From Cladorhizidae sp. MBARI D1340-BT2 (Eukaryota > Porifera > Demospongiae > Poecilosclerida > Cladorhizidae), in NCBI GenBank assembly GCA_028752905.1, contig JAQNBH010000004.1, forward strand, positions 7,481,173 to 7,545,172: a stretch of DNA of 64,000 bases. Reading direction: 5' to 3'. The notes under the pieces are model-generated. The model was not told where the DNA came from. It ran no database searches and saw nothing but the letters and a program-made list of their open reading frames with translations. Positions 32,990 to 44,022 of the stretch are shown in pieces. The position numbers and the translations under genes are program-made. Numbering within the stretch: position 1 is the first letter of the stretch; every line of letters starts with the position of its first letter.

Positions 32990-34684
32990 CAGGAGGGCAA
33001 TACAGACTGGACTCGGTGGTTCAAAGATAGTTGTGGAGGGCTAATGCTGCCCTAGTATACACAACAACCCTGTCAGGCTGTGCTATTATGGGCGTCCTGA
33101 AGAGTCTCCACCTACATGTATACAAACAAATGATCAACATAATATAATCACTTGCATCATAAAAAGGCAGTACCTAGAAGCAAGAATGCCAAAGGAATTT
33201 TCAATAATTCTTCGAGCTCTGCTCAATCTATAGTTGAAAATGGACTTTGCCTCTGCAATAAATAATATGCCAAACTTAATCACACACGTACCCGAGAGAT
33301 TTCTCCCTGGATATGGCCTTAGCATATTGGTACGGAGTGGGAAAGCCTCATCTCCAACAATAGCATTCGGTAACTTGGGTTGTATGGTACCTGGAAGTGC
33401 TCTGGGTTCAGGAAATGAGAGGGAATTCTGTTCCAGTGCCTTGCCGAATTCTGAGTGGGCTAGTACCCCACCATCACTGTGGCGATCAACATCCCCAAGA
33501 TCCACAAGGTAAACCTACAATTACAAAGACCACAGTGATCAACAGATACACAAGCAAACAAAAACGACATATCTATAGTGTGCATCACAAACTGCTAGAA
33601 GAACCACCGCGTGTGTCCCCTTGTAATTATAATACACAGGGACCCACTATTGATGGGCGCTTGCACAACAATGTGCTTACCATCAATCGCTCCTTTAAAT
33701 GAAACACATAATGAAGCATAGCTGTATGAGCATGCCACATAGTGAAGCATAGCTGTATGAGCATGACACATAGTGAAGCATAGCTGTATGAGCATGACAC
33801 ATAGTGAAGCATAGCTGTATGAGCATGACACACAGTGAAGCATAGCTGTATGAGCATGACACCTAGTGAAGCATAGCATGACACATAGTGAAGCATAGCT
33901 GTATGAGCATGACACATAGTGAAGCATAGCATGACACATAGTGAAGCATAGCTGTATGAGCATGACACATAGTGAAGCATAGCTGTATGAGCATATAACA
34001 CACATACCAACACAATTAGGGAAGTTCCACCTCTTCTCGAACTCCCTACTAATTTCCTCCCAATGACGAGGGCAAGATGGAGCCTTTAGATAGTCACTAG
34101 CAAGCACCCTTGATATAACTTTGCAAGTCTCTTTGATGATTGCACACACTGTCGATCTTCCCATACGAAAGCCGAATGACAAAGAGACCTGGGCAATGCA
34201 TAAAATATGCTACCATGCTAGTATGAACAATGTTTATTCTTTACTAGTGTATACAAGTGTTGGGTATGGAAACTGATACTTACTTGCGAGTTACCCGTAG
34301 CTAGATAACTGATAGTAAGTGCCAGCCATTCTGCTGCTGACATCTGCGCTCGGTAGAGCGACTGGTATTCACGATGCATCAAAAATGGATTGACCTTTAT
34401 AACAGAAATAATAAAGCATATACCTACTGCAGTGCTAAAATAAACTATTCTGCTCTCATTAATACCTTCTCCAACAGTGAATCAAACCTCACCCTGGACA
34501 TCCTCAAATAACGGAAATGGCTTTCAGGGTCAGAAATCCTCATTTCCTGAAGGAGATTGTGGTATTCACCCTGCTGTCTCCGTTTCTTGAATATAGGACG
34601 AACCCACATACTCCTCGTCCTCTTCCTCCTCCTCCTCCTCCTTAATAGCAGGAACAGCTCTAGCTCTTCATCACTATTCTCCAT
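32990..34684 (-). pseudogene. PIF/Harbinger DDE nuclease, at least five exons
   Basis: Exons in order: RKRTRSMWVRPIFKKRRQQG, LLQEMRISDPESHFRYLRMS (34684-34448); NPFLMHREYQSLYRAQMSAA ending at GTAAGT (about 34395-34290); FGFRMGRSTVCAIIKETC with HWEEISREFEKRWNFPNCVG (34182-34010); AIDGKHIVVQAP with YNYKGTHAVVLLAVCDAHYR in a shifted frame (33700-33570); DLGDVDRHSDGGVLAHSEFG, PNAIVGDEAFPL, PYPGRNLS, then a 39-nt GT-AG intron, then NYRLSRARRIIENSFGILAS (33505-33175); WRLFRTPIIAQP with YTRAALALHNYL (33118-33020). The catalytic Asp candidates are in AIDGKH and GDEAF, and the Glu is in RRIIENSFG. One indel near 33645 breaks it. Confidence 0.75.
33708..33995. repeat. 31-bp minisatellite inside a Harbinger intron
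   Basis: Unit AGCATGACACATAGTGAAGC plus ATAGCTGTATG, about nine copies with some units shortened to 19 bp by loss of AGCTGTATG. It lies between the nuclease exons ending NCVG and starting AIDGKH, so it expanded within a transposon intron. It is unrelated to the 31-bp array at 22.5-28.6 kb. Confidence 0.85.
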
Positions 34685-35105
34685 ATATAGCCGAAGTGCG
34701 CTCGAATTGGATAATATGGGAGGAGTGGGGTTTGAAGTTCAAACTAGCGATCGCGCGTCGACGCTATATTGTGAACCAAAACAAGCGATGCGATGCGTTT
34801 ATGTATATTTTGAACCAGCCTTTATAGTCAATAAACACTGACATTTATGGACGTACAAGAGTGACCACAGAGGTCTACAATGAATACAGGCTTCAATGAG
34901 ACTGACACAGGTGCTAGATAACAGGGTCAGATACAGTAGGTGCCAAAATAAACTTGGCATTACGTTTAAACCCAGCGTTGGTTCAGCGTTTCTCGGCATG
35001 CATTTTCCAACTGGCTAAAAAGAACGTACGAAACATTCAGACGCACGAAACATTTAAACGCAATAAAGTTTAGCTGCACTAAACATTTATTATTTTGGCC
35101 GGAAT

Positions 35106-35860
35106 GGATCGTCGGGAGTTGCAAGTGGCAGTCATTCATGATTTTTAGCGAAGGATGGTGTACAAGAAACAGAATCTTAAATTGAAGGCACCAACCGTGT
35201 CAGGACTTAGCCTGGTGGTTTGATAGCGGAGACCTTCAAAGATAATGGCAGCCATCCGAGAGATAGTGGAGGAGATGATGCGAATTAACGACTGCCTTCC
35301 AGCTGCACGAGCACCTCAAGAACAAGTGCTACCCATTGTCATTGATGACTATTCTTTGGTGTAGACCTCACTCGGAGGGTAGCTCCTACTGCCAGTTGGC
35401 AAGAGAATTAACTAGGTTCATGTTAGTCTTGTTTGCTTGGGATTCTTAAGGCTGTATGCTGACTTAATTTACTGATAAGGGGACTGGCTTAAAATTCCAT
35501 GGGACTCCTACTTGCTATGCTATGGGTGGGGGGCTCTCCTGATCTAAGCTTGTTTGTTGTTTATGCTGAAGCTTGAATGCCCACCCTGTTGGTGTAGTGG
35601 CTGTTATTGCCATTCCCCTTGCAATGAAATTAACATTTACAGATTTATTGTTGCCTTGATGTGAATAAGATTGTAATCCCAATTGCATCATTTAGATTGG
35701 TGTGGCCAAGAGAATTCATGGGCATCAAGGATTTGAGAAGGTCCTTATGGACAGATAAATGCAGTCCCAGCTTGAAACCCACCGAAGCTCGTCATAAGAA
35801 GATTGGTCAACCTGAAAAGAACAATATCCTGTTTTTTTGGTCCTTGTGAGCAAATTCTAT
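35106..35860 (+). pseudogene. Tc1/mariner transposase remnant
   Basis: The frame starts MDRRELQVAVIHDF, then a stop. It continues with RRPSKIMAAIREIVEEMM, then, shifted by one base, QLHEHLKNKCYPLSLMTILW and SSYCQLARELT. These are the helix-turn-helix and linker of a Tc1 transposase. At 35730-35820 LWTDKCSPSLKPTEARHKKI with GQPEK corresponds to the first catalytic Asp block (usually WTDE). The remaining catalytic region is gone or unreadable. Confidence 0.6.
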
Positions 35861-36679
35861 ATACAAATTAGAGAAATGGGTTGTAAATTTAAAAATATAT
35901 GTATTTTTTATTTACATAATATTGTTACAGAAGTCAACAACAACAAAACTAGTCTATGAAAGACTTGTGAACAAACACAAATATTACATGAACAGCAATT
36001 CATTTCTTGGTTTGTAGTCCCATCCTGTTTGATGCCAGTTGATTGCCTCCAGGCATGTTCTGTGGTGTGGAAATCCCCATCATCAGCACTCTGCAGGCAT
36101 CCCTCAGCAAGGTGCCCCAGAGTTTTGCCTTGTGGGACACACACAGAGTCCGCCTCCATGGACCAAAATACCAAAAATAAACAAATAACACGACATGAAT
36201 CAATTCTTGATACAATATATAGCTTCATGCATTAGTACAACACTAGCTAGAAAAGTAGCATCCAGTATTCCATTTGTTCTAGCTGCCAAAAACAAACAAC
36301 TAAAACTGAAACTCTAGTACTGGCTCGAACAGCTTGTAGGGATCAAGTGGATTCCAGTTACACCAAAGTTATATTATAGCAAGTATAACAGTAAGAGGTG
36401 GAAACTTACTTACTTATAGACTCTTAAAGCTTACAATACCCATGTCTCCACTGCGTAGCAATCATAAGAAAGTGTACCGTAACGCATGTTACATAACACA
36501 CGTTACACTAACAATTGGTATTACTGAGAAGTTTGCATGTAGCAGAAAAATTGTCTAAACATTTTATTTGCAGAAGTAAATTATTTCACATTACATTCAT
36601 CAGTTTGTAAACACTTTATCTACATAACATGTAAATAATTTGAGTGGGGGGGTGGGGGGGCAGATGTGGGCAGTTAATT

Positions 36680-37195
36680 GATTTGTTTCCATCCAACCAA
36701 CCATTGTGTCATAATATTTTCATCACTGTCACTCAATAAGAATCTGCTGGAATTACTTATGGGGGCTGGGGGATTCACACGGGCTATGATTACCTCCCGG
36801 GGGATGGGAAGGCAATCTGGCTTCCGTGGCCAGTTCTATCCCTTGAAACCAGTCGGCTTCATAAAAGACAGCAGAACGTGACTATCCCTGGCACTCAGAA
36901 CTTCTCTGATATATGATTTCCTGTCGTACACTGCAGCAAGAAACTCCCCAGTTTTGAAGTTTGCTATCACAAAATTCTCTGAGCCTAATTCCACCTCATC
37001 ATCCTTATCCTGCTCATCCTCATCATTCTCCTCCTCTACCGCAAAATACTTAGTGAGTCGGGAGAGTGTCACCTCACCATTGGTGTTTTTGATGCAATGC
37101 ATCTCATGAATGTCATTCACAGCCAGTATTGCTGCCCAAAATGCATCATCCAATGCCATCTGGCTGTTAACACAGTTTGATCTCATCCTCAGCAA
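36680..37195 (-). pseudogene. Unknown transposon-type protein C-terminus (one TAG)
   Basis: The - strand reads DDAFWAAILAVNDIHEMHC, TLSRLTKYFAVEEENDEDEQ, ENFVIANFKTGEFLAAVYD, REVLSARDSHVLLSFMKPTG, a stop in place of an aromatic residue, then NWPRKPDCLPIPREVIIARV and NPPAPIS. The block V.A.F..G.F.A.VYD....VL.....V..SFM...G...WP.K.D....P is common at the C-terminus of invertebrate transposon-linked proteins, but I cannot name it. It sits inside the Tc1 element and may be a nested relic. Confidence 0.5.
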
Positions 37196-38230
37196 CGTTA
37201 ATCACACTTACTGAGGGCATTGACGCTGCAGCTGCAGCAAACGTTGCATTGGAAACAGCTTTCTTAGCTGGTGGTGACCTGAAATCAATCAATTGGTAGA
37301 GTAATCAATTCTCTACTAGATGACAATCAACTAAGCACAAAATTCTCAATAACAAATTTGATGGTACCTCTGCATGTTGACGACCAAAACTCAGTGCAGG
37401 AAATCTTAAAGTTGAAATCTTGGTAACGGTAGAGGAAGTCAGATAATGTACATGTGCAGTCAACTGGCCAGCTGATTCGCTGAGTGCTTAGTTCAAAGAG
37501 AATTTTAAGCTTAAGAGACAAAGTAGACCATGAATCCTTTGATGGCAACATGTGACTTCTCTGTAGTATCAATGTAGCACATGTTACAAAATGTCAATGT
37601 AACGCATGTTACGCACTTTGAAGTGGGATTCCCTGATAACCACTCATAGGATTTCCACCATTCTTTGTATGAAACTAAGTAAAGGGAAGAGATTATGCAA
37701 TTATTTGTAGCTAGGTCAAATATTTTGGAGATGGTGAGAAATATTTTATATTTTTACTAACGCACATTACAGGACAAACTGATTTTTTTAAATCAATGCA
37801 GTGTTCACTACAGGGGGGCTGGGAGTAAAATTTGGGGAGGACCATGAAACTAAGCAGAAAAATCTATGCAGAAATATCATGATATGTACCATAACTGTAT
37901 TCTTACAGATTGCAAAGTTGCACTTTTTTTTTAACGCCATTGAAAATTTTGTCATATTCAAAGCAATGGTGTGAGGACATGGATAATGATATCAATTGAC
38001 ATAATTTTTTCTTTTTCTGAAGCCCCAGGGAGTCTACTTTCCCATGCATTAACTTTTTTGCCTTGATTTGTTTCGAGCCTCACATGTCAGGATTTCGTGC
38101 CCATGGCCAGTGAGTGCCCAAACGCTGTGTACTCTACTCTACGTTTCGTTAATGTTTCTTTGGGCAGCGGTCATGCGTTGGACGTACGTTTGGTTTAAAT
38201 GCAATGCCAAGTTGTTTGTGGTACCCACTG

Positions 38231-39003
38231 TACGATGTGATTGAGGGACGATTAGATACAAATGTCATCCAGTTATGATTGGTCATCGGCGTTTGATTGA
38301 CGTGTAATGTACTGTACAATTATATTTGTGAAAACACTTCTGGGTGCTGTTGGGGGGCCTCGGTACTGATTCCTGTCAAAGCAGGGCCTAGGCACTCACA
38401 GCTAGTGGCTCGTGAGCATTGGATCCATGTGAAGATGGGCTTAAGCACTCACAGCTACTTGTATAGGCTCCTCCCTTGTAGCGACGCCTACGCTCCCACC
38501 CTACCTCACGGCTGGGGCGGGCTAGGTGCTGGAATCCGAAGGGCCAAGGCTGGTTTACAAAAGAAAACAATCTGGTGTGTGTTGAGCACCTGTTAAGTCA
38601 ACCACATGCTGCAGCTACTGTGGGAGGGTTTAACTCTTGTGTTTGCATTATGCACAAGTGTTTGTGTCAAGTGCTACATATATAATTAGTCACCGCTGGC
38701 TTGGCCCTCCTTGCTGATAAACGTAAGTATGTACATTCCTGGTTCAATCAGTCTCTCTCTCTTGTTGCAAAATACTCATTTGTTGGGGCTCATCTTGCTC
38801 TGATGTCTTTGGAAAGTGTGCATTATTTTAGATGGCTCTTCCTGCACTGGGAGTGTGCATTATTTGGGATGACTCATCCTGCATTGTGAGTGTGCATTAT
38901 TTAGCAGGATGGCTTCAGGGCACTGGTTTTCCTCTGGTTTAGGTGGGAGGTGGCTAAACAAACATTTTAATTGTATTCTGTCATTTCTTCCCTGACTTCG
39001 CAG
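38231..39003. other. Presumed kinase intron, no exon found
   Basis: Contains a duplicated CAAAGCAGGGCCTAGGCAC-like word (CTCACAGCTA at 38395 and 38445) but no kinase subdomain III-VI coding. A splice acceptor (GACTTCGCAG) closes it. Confidence 0.4.
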
Positions 39004-39125
39004 TCAGCAACTGGCTCCACAACGAGTTCCAGCTGCGCATTGGAGGAAAAGGGTCGCATAAGATTATTCCTTGCAACACCTTTGTGGGCACCCCTTGCTG
39101 GATGGCTCCCGAAGTGATGGATCAT
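39004..39125 (+). CDS. OSR1/SPAK-type Ste20 kinase, activation-loop exon
   Basis: Flanked by ACTTCGCAG and GTAAGTGG. Encodes SNWLHNEFQLRIGGKGSHK, then IIPCNTFVGTPCWMAPEVMD and H. TFVGTPCWMAPEVM is the activation segment of OSR1/SPAK kinases, whose Thr is phosphorylated by WNK. The exon starts two bases into a codon and ends on a codon boundary. Direct joining to the exon at 28761-28873 would not keep frame, so at least one exon of length 1 mod 3 is missing between them. No downstream kinase exon was found in the window. Confidence 0.8.
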
Positions 39126-39153
39126 GTAAGTGGATTATAATGTGTGGATGAGG

Positions 39154-39345
39154 TCTGTCCCTGAAGCACCACCAAGCTGCTGGCTGGTGCAGTGGTGCCG
39201 TGGAATACTCTGTATGTTGCCTGTCCCTGAAGCACCAGCGAACTGCTGGCTGGTGCAGTGGTGCTGTGGAATACACTGTATGTTGCCTGTCCCTGAAGCA
39301 CCAGTGAACTGCTGGGTGGTGCAGTGGTGCTGTGGAGGAGCCTGG
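39154..39345. repeat. 66-bp tandem repeat, three copies
   Basis: Each unit starts CTGTCCCTGAAGCACCA, contains CTGCTGGCTGGTGCAGTGGT and ends TGTATGTTG. It lies 30 bp downstream of the kinase exon donor. Confidence 0.85.
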
Positions 39346-39379
39346 GATAGATAATACAATGGATGTTCAAAGTTACTGT

Positions 39380-39830
39380 GTAGCCCTAGTCATGTAGCCC
39401 TATAGCTATTGCCCTGGAACACTAACTACAGCCTCAGCCAATAGCCCTAACCCTCCAATCTTATAGCCCCATCCCTTTAGCCCTAGTCATTTACCCCTAA
39501 CCTTAGTTTTATAGTGATAGCCCTAGCCATAGCCCTAGCCCCCTAGACCTGTATAGCTGTAGTCCTAGCCCTATACATATATGTAGTCCTTATAGCATCA
39601 TAGCCCTAGCCCCCTAGACCTGTATAGCTGTAGTCCTAGCCCTATACATATATGTAGTCCTTATAGCATCATAGCCCTGGCCTGGCCTAGCCATATACAA
39701 GCCCTTTAGTTCTGGACCTATAGCCATAACCTTGTAGCCCTAACCTTATAGCCTAACCCTTCACCCCTATCCTGGCCTAGTGATATAGCCCTTCCCTAGC
39801 CCCATAGCTGTAGCTCTAGCCAGTATTAGA
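39380..39830. repeat. Degenerate TAGCCCT-rich repeats with a 71-bp duplication
   Basis: Short units around TAGCCCTA recur throughout. A 71-bp segment starting CCCTAGCCCCCTAGACCTGT is present twice back to back (about 39530 and 39601) with no visible change. Confidence 0.75.
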
Positions 39831-40456
39831 TGGGCAAGAACATTGACCTTTGGATAATCTGCAGGTGATCCAGGGCTGTCAACGACACTGGACATTAGGT
39901 GGCAAATTGTCGTAATCTTTTAAAGTTTGCCACATACTGCATGTGTTCTTGGGCTACATAATCCCAATACTGCACTCACTACTAGTTTTAGGAGATGACC
40001 CTTTACCAATTACTATACTTATCAAGTGCTGGGCAATGGGCATGAGCAATTTGTATTATGTAGTTCAGGAGTAAGTAACAGTGATGTGGGTTCAGGGTTC
40101 ACGTGGTTGGCACCCAACTTCCCGTACAGTCATGCTCCAAACCTCAAAAAATGCATTGGGTTGGGTAATGACATTCATGAATGATCGTCATCTGCAGTGC
40201 CAACCATCGAGTGCTATATATGTTGCTCTGCGTCAGAATGCAGACATTTCCCCAGCAGTAGTTGTTAAAGGGTCGATTTGTGAGCCCATTAATCTCTGAT
40301 GGCTATTTTTGTATGGCATCTTGCGTGCATGCTGTGTGTATTCTGTGCCTTATTAGTTTGTTACTGATCATACAAGACTTTTGAAAGGTCAAGCACACTT
40401 GTTTAAATAATAAATAAAATATAATTACTTTTTACATTTGAAGGGCTTATCAATTA
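39831..40456. other. No supported gene
   Basis: A 72-codon frame at 40081-40299 has no recognisable motif. Otherwise nothing. Confidence 0.3.
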
Positions 40457-41488
40457 ATCCAAACAAACTATACTATGTTCGTGCCAAGCAAACTATATTA
40501 TGTTCATGCCAAGCAAACTATATTATGTTCATCCCAAACAAACTATATTATGTTCGTGCCAAGCAAACTATATTATGTTCATGCCAAGCAAACTATATTA
40601 TGTTCATCCCAAACAAACTATATTATGTTCTTGCCAAACAAACTATATTATGTTCATCCCAAACAAACTATATTATGTTCATGCCAAACAAACTATATTA
40701 TGTTCATGCCAAACAAACTATATTATGTTCATGCCAAACAAACTATATTATGTTCATGCCAAACAAACTATATTATGTTCATGCCAAATAAACTATATTA
40801 TGTTCATGCCAAGCAAACTATATTATGTTCATGCCAAGCAAACTATATTATGTTCATGCCAAACAAACTATATTATGTTCATGCCAAGCAAACTATATTA
40901 TGTTCATGCCAAATAAATTATATTATGTTCATGCCAAACAAACTATATTATGTTCATGCCAAACAAACTATATTATGTTCATGCCAAATAAACTATATTA
41001 TGTTCATGCCAAGCAAACGATATTATGTTCATGCCAAGCAAACTATATTATGTTCATGCCAAACAAACTATATTATGTTCATGCCAAACAAACTGTATTA
41101 TGTTCATGCCAAATAAACTACATTATGTTCATGCCAAGCAAACTATATTATGTTCATGTCAAGCAAACTATATTATGTTCATGCCAAACAAACTATATTA
41201 TGTTCATGCCAAACAAACTATATTATGTTCATGCCAAATAAACTATATTATGTTCATGCCAAGCAAACTATATTATGTTCATGCCAAACAAACTATATTA
41301 TGTTCATGCTAAATAAACTATATTATGTTCATGCCAAGCAAACTATATTATGTTCATCCCAAACAAACTATATTATGTTCATGCCAAGCAAACTATATTA
41401 TGTTCATGCCAAGCAAACTATATTATGTTCATGCCAAACAAACTATATTATGTTCATGCCAAGCAAACTATATTATGTTCATGCCAAA
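40457..41488. repeat. 25-bp minisatellite, about 41 copies
   Basis: Unit CAAACTATATTATGTTCATG plus CCAAA, with GCAAA/ACAAA/ATAAA and TTCGTG/TTCATC variants. It is very homogeneous. The + strand is open in all frames over long stretches (for example KQTILCSCQTNYIMFMPNKL), which is an artefact of the unit. Confidence 0.95.
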
Positions 41489-42404
41489 TTTTGTTCATGA
41501 TGATATTACGAGTCATATTAGGACCATGGCTAGTGCTAGGGCAGTGGCTAGGACTGATAAAGGGTGTGGATGTAACAACAGTGCATCTGTTTGTGGTGTG
41601 CTCTACTGCCATTTACACAATTAACACATCTTGATGTGTGAACTGTTGACCATATCAGGTAGACCACTCACTTGTATGTCCACCCCACAGGTGTGTGCAT
41701 GTGTGTGTGTGTGCGTGCATGTGTGTGAATGTTCATCCTGTCCATTGCCCTAATCTTAGCCATTACCCTACCCATTGACCTAATCCTAACCTTAGCTACT
41801 GACCTATGTCTAACCCTAGTCTAGCTATTGCCCTAGTCCTAACTCTAAGCTCTTGACCTAGTCCTAATCCTACCCATTGACCTAGTTCTAACTCCAGCTA
41901 ATGACCTAACACTAACCCTAGCTTCATGACCTAGTCCTAACTGACCTAGTCCTAACTCTTGACTGTTGACCTAATCCTAACCCTAGCAATTGACATAGTC
42001 CTTACCCTAGCTACTGGCCTAGACCTAACCCTAGTCATTGACCTAGTTCTAACTCTATCTACTGACCTAGTCCTAATCTAGCATGTTGACATAGTCCTGA
42101 CATAGTCCTAACACTGTAGACATATTGTAGATTGTAGATTGTGTCCCCATAGAGCTATTGTCAACCTACTTCAACCTGCCTCAACCCAAGTGGTGTTGGT
42201 CCAGTGTGTTGGTCCATTGTGTGTCCTCATAGAGCTATTGTCAACCTACTTTAACCTACTTCAACCCTGTGTGGGTGTAGTCCAGTTGGTGTCCCCATAG
42301 AATTATTGTCAACCTACTCCAACCTGCCTCAATGCAGTGTGGTGTTGGTCAATTGTGTGTGTCCCCATAGAGCTATTGTCAACCTACTTCAACCTGCCTC
42401 CACT
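41489..42404. repeat. Degenerate CCTAGTCCTAAC repeats and 80-bp units
   Basis: From 41700 to 42118 loosely spaced 24-bp units (ACCTAGTCCTAACCCTAGCT, TTG) occur. From 42130 to 42404 three to four longer units contain CCCATAGAGCTATTGTCAAC and CTACTTCAACCTGCCTCAA. Confidence 0.7.
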
Positions 42405-42572
42405 CGGCACTTTGGTGGGCCATGCAGCACATGGTGGCACTTTGGTTGGCCATGTAGCACATGGTGGCACTCTGGTGGGCCATGCAGCACATGGTGGCAC
42501 TCTGGTAGGCCATGCAGCACATGGTGGCACTCTGGTGGGCCATGCAGCACATGGTGGCACTCTGGTAGGCCA
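42405..42572. repeat. 30-bp tandem repeat, six copies
   Basis: Unit GGCACTCTGGTGGGCCATGC plus AGCACATGGT. The 30-bp period keeps frame on both strands. Confidence 0.9.
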
Positions 42573-43399
42573 TGGTGCGCATTAATTTTTTAAAGACACC
42601 TAGGCTGTAGTTTTTTTTCATGTCAACCAAAATGTGTTGAATGGCACACAGGTTTTTGTTTAATTAAGCATGGTAGCCGTGGTGATATGTGCACACAATA
42701 GTTTACACCTTAAGTAAACAACTAGGGCCGTTTAAGGGGGAACAAGTCTGCATGTACGGGTAGTCTCATATAAAGTACCATATCTTTGCTCGCATTCACA
42801 CTTGCGTCCTGACTTACATATCAAAATATAACTAGTGCTGTGTGTTGTGATGGTTTTTCCATTTTGTTTATTTTGTTTCACCCTTCTTTTTTCTTCGTGA
42901 TTATATTCGTGATTATAGGCTCTGGTGAGTGCGGACCGTAAGACCGTTGCGAGGCTCTTATTCGGGTTATTTGATCATAACGAGTATATACTACAAACTG
43001 ATGTTTTTGAATATGAACCTAGCATTATTGCATTTTCATCTATACATATTATTCTCTAAAACAAAAACTCAACGTAAAGTTGTACAATATAAAATTAGCT
43101 TTAAAAAAATGTTGAATTTACCGTTCTTGAAAAATCACTTTCAAGATACCGAGCCTTCAAGTCCAAGCAGTTTCTAACCACGTTCCAGCTGCCAGAAACA
43201 TCCCCCTGCATTACTAGAAGACGTCCCTTCATTACGAGAATTATGTGTGCACACAAACAAACTGTTGAGAGCAACCTGTCAAAACAACTCACTTTCCTCT
43301 ATTTCTCAGCAACAGCCAGTGTCCAACCTCCATCACTACAACTGAAAACTAACAATTATATATATATAGCAAAATACACATAAATAAAACAGAATAATT
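42573..43399. other. No supported gene
   Basis: AT-rich sequence without recognised coding or repeats. Confidence 0.3.
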
Positions 43400-43720
43400 T
43401 TACAGGTCCCCCATGCCAGGACCATAAAATGCTCCGCCCTCCATCGAAACGTCCGCTGCCTCCTGTCGGATCTTCAGCATCGGTGTCGCCGTCCATCTCT
43501 TCCTCGCCTCTTCAGTAGTCTTCCTCTCCCGCTTGTCCTCCCTAGACTTATCAGAACACTCAAAGGACATGTTAGCTTGACTACTAGATATGCCTAGTTT
43601 GGACATGATCTTACCAAAGCCAACCTTCCTCCAAACATTGACGCTTGCCACACCTAAATTGACGGCAAGCCTGACATTTGTCGCACTCATATGCTCCGTC
43701 TTATCCGCTCGACTCCACAC
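43400..43720 (-). pseudogene. C-terminal fragment of a Mutator-like transposon protein (tentative)
   Basis: Reads NVRLAVNLGVASVNVWRKVG, FGKIMSKLGISSSQANMSF, DKSREDKRERKTTEEARKRW and GAFYGPGMGDL. The pattern (FN.G......LGI..G...... D..R... , a basic stretch, then Y..G.F at the C-terminus) resembles the tails of invertebrate proteins often labelled Mutator-like transposase. No upstream domain is present. It is an isolated tail just left of the gypsy element. Confidence 0.4.
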
Positions 43721-43827
43721 TACAGAATTAAAATTCCTTTTGATTCTGTGTGTAGCTGCCTAAACACTTGCACAAAAGATCTTCGGACATTAATTTATCA
43801 AAAATCTCCTTCACGTAACTAGCCTTG

Positions 43828-44022
43828 TGTAGGGTTTTCTGTTAATCACATCTTATTCAGTGCTCTTTATGATACTGAACTTTGGGTGTGTTACTTCACA
43901 CTTCTGACTTGTCACTTTTGAAATCAATATGGAATAAGATGGTTGCAACTTTTATAGAGTGTAGGAGCTAACTAGCTACATCTACCCACGTGCACATAGT
44001 GTTTGGGAGCACGAACACTACA
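43828..44022 (+). repeat. 5' LTR of the gypsy element (195 bp)
   Basis: Runs TGTAGGGTTTTCTGTTAATC to GAACACTACA, with TG...CA ends. It shares TTAATCACATCTTATT, GTGTGTTACTT and CACATAGTGTTTGGGA with the 3' LTR. Confidence 0.85.

Larger units (their letters stand above)
30777..34821. mobile_element. PIF/Harbinger transposon, two-gene, TTA duplication
   Basis: The left end AGGCCGTTCCACAATATACA and right end (reverse complement) AGGCTGGTTCAAAATATACA continue into GCATCGCATCGC on both sides. The element is flanked by TTA at 30774-30776 and 34822-34824. The 3-bp TWA duplication is the hallmark of PIF/Harbinger. Inside are a MADF/BESS gene on the + strand and a DDE_Tnp_4 nuclease gene on the - strand, the usual two-protein arrangement. 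It lies in the presumed kinase intron. Confidence 0.9.
34934..38230 (+). mobile_element. Decayed Tc1/mariner element, TA duplication
   Basis: Ends CAGTAGGTGCCAAAATAAAC and (right, reverse complement) CAGTGGGTACCACAAACAAC both continue TTGGCATT(A/G)C(G/A)TTTAAACC. TA flanks both sides (34932-34933 and 38231-38232). CAG at the ends plus a TA duplication fit the Tc1/mariner superfamily, and a broken Tc1-type transposase lies just inside the left end. At 3.3 kb it is longer than usual, and the right half holds other material. Confidence 0.7.

Noticed and set aside
38701..38724. Possible kinase DFG exon before GTAAGT at 38728
   Set aside because: Translation (LALLADK) does not match the expected ADFGVS and no acceptor or flanking kinase text supports it.
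40457..41488. Tandem reading frames from the 25-bp array
   Set aside because: All three frames are equally open because the unit lacks stops; no independent evidence of coding.
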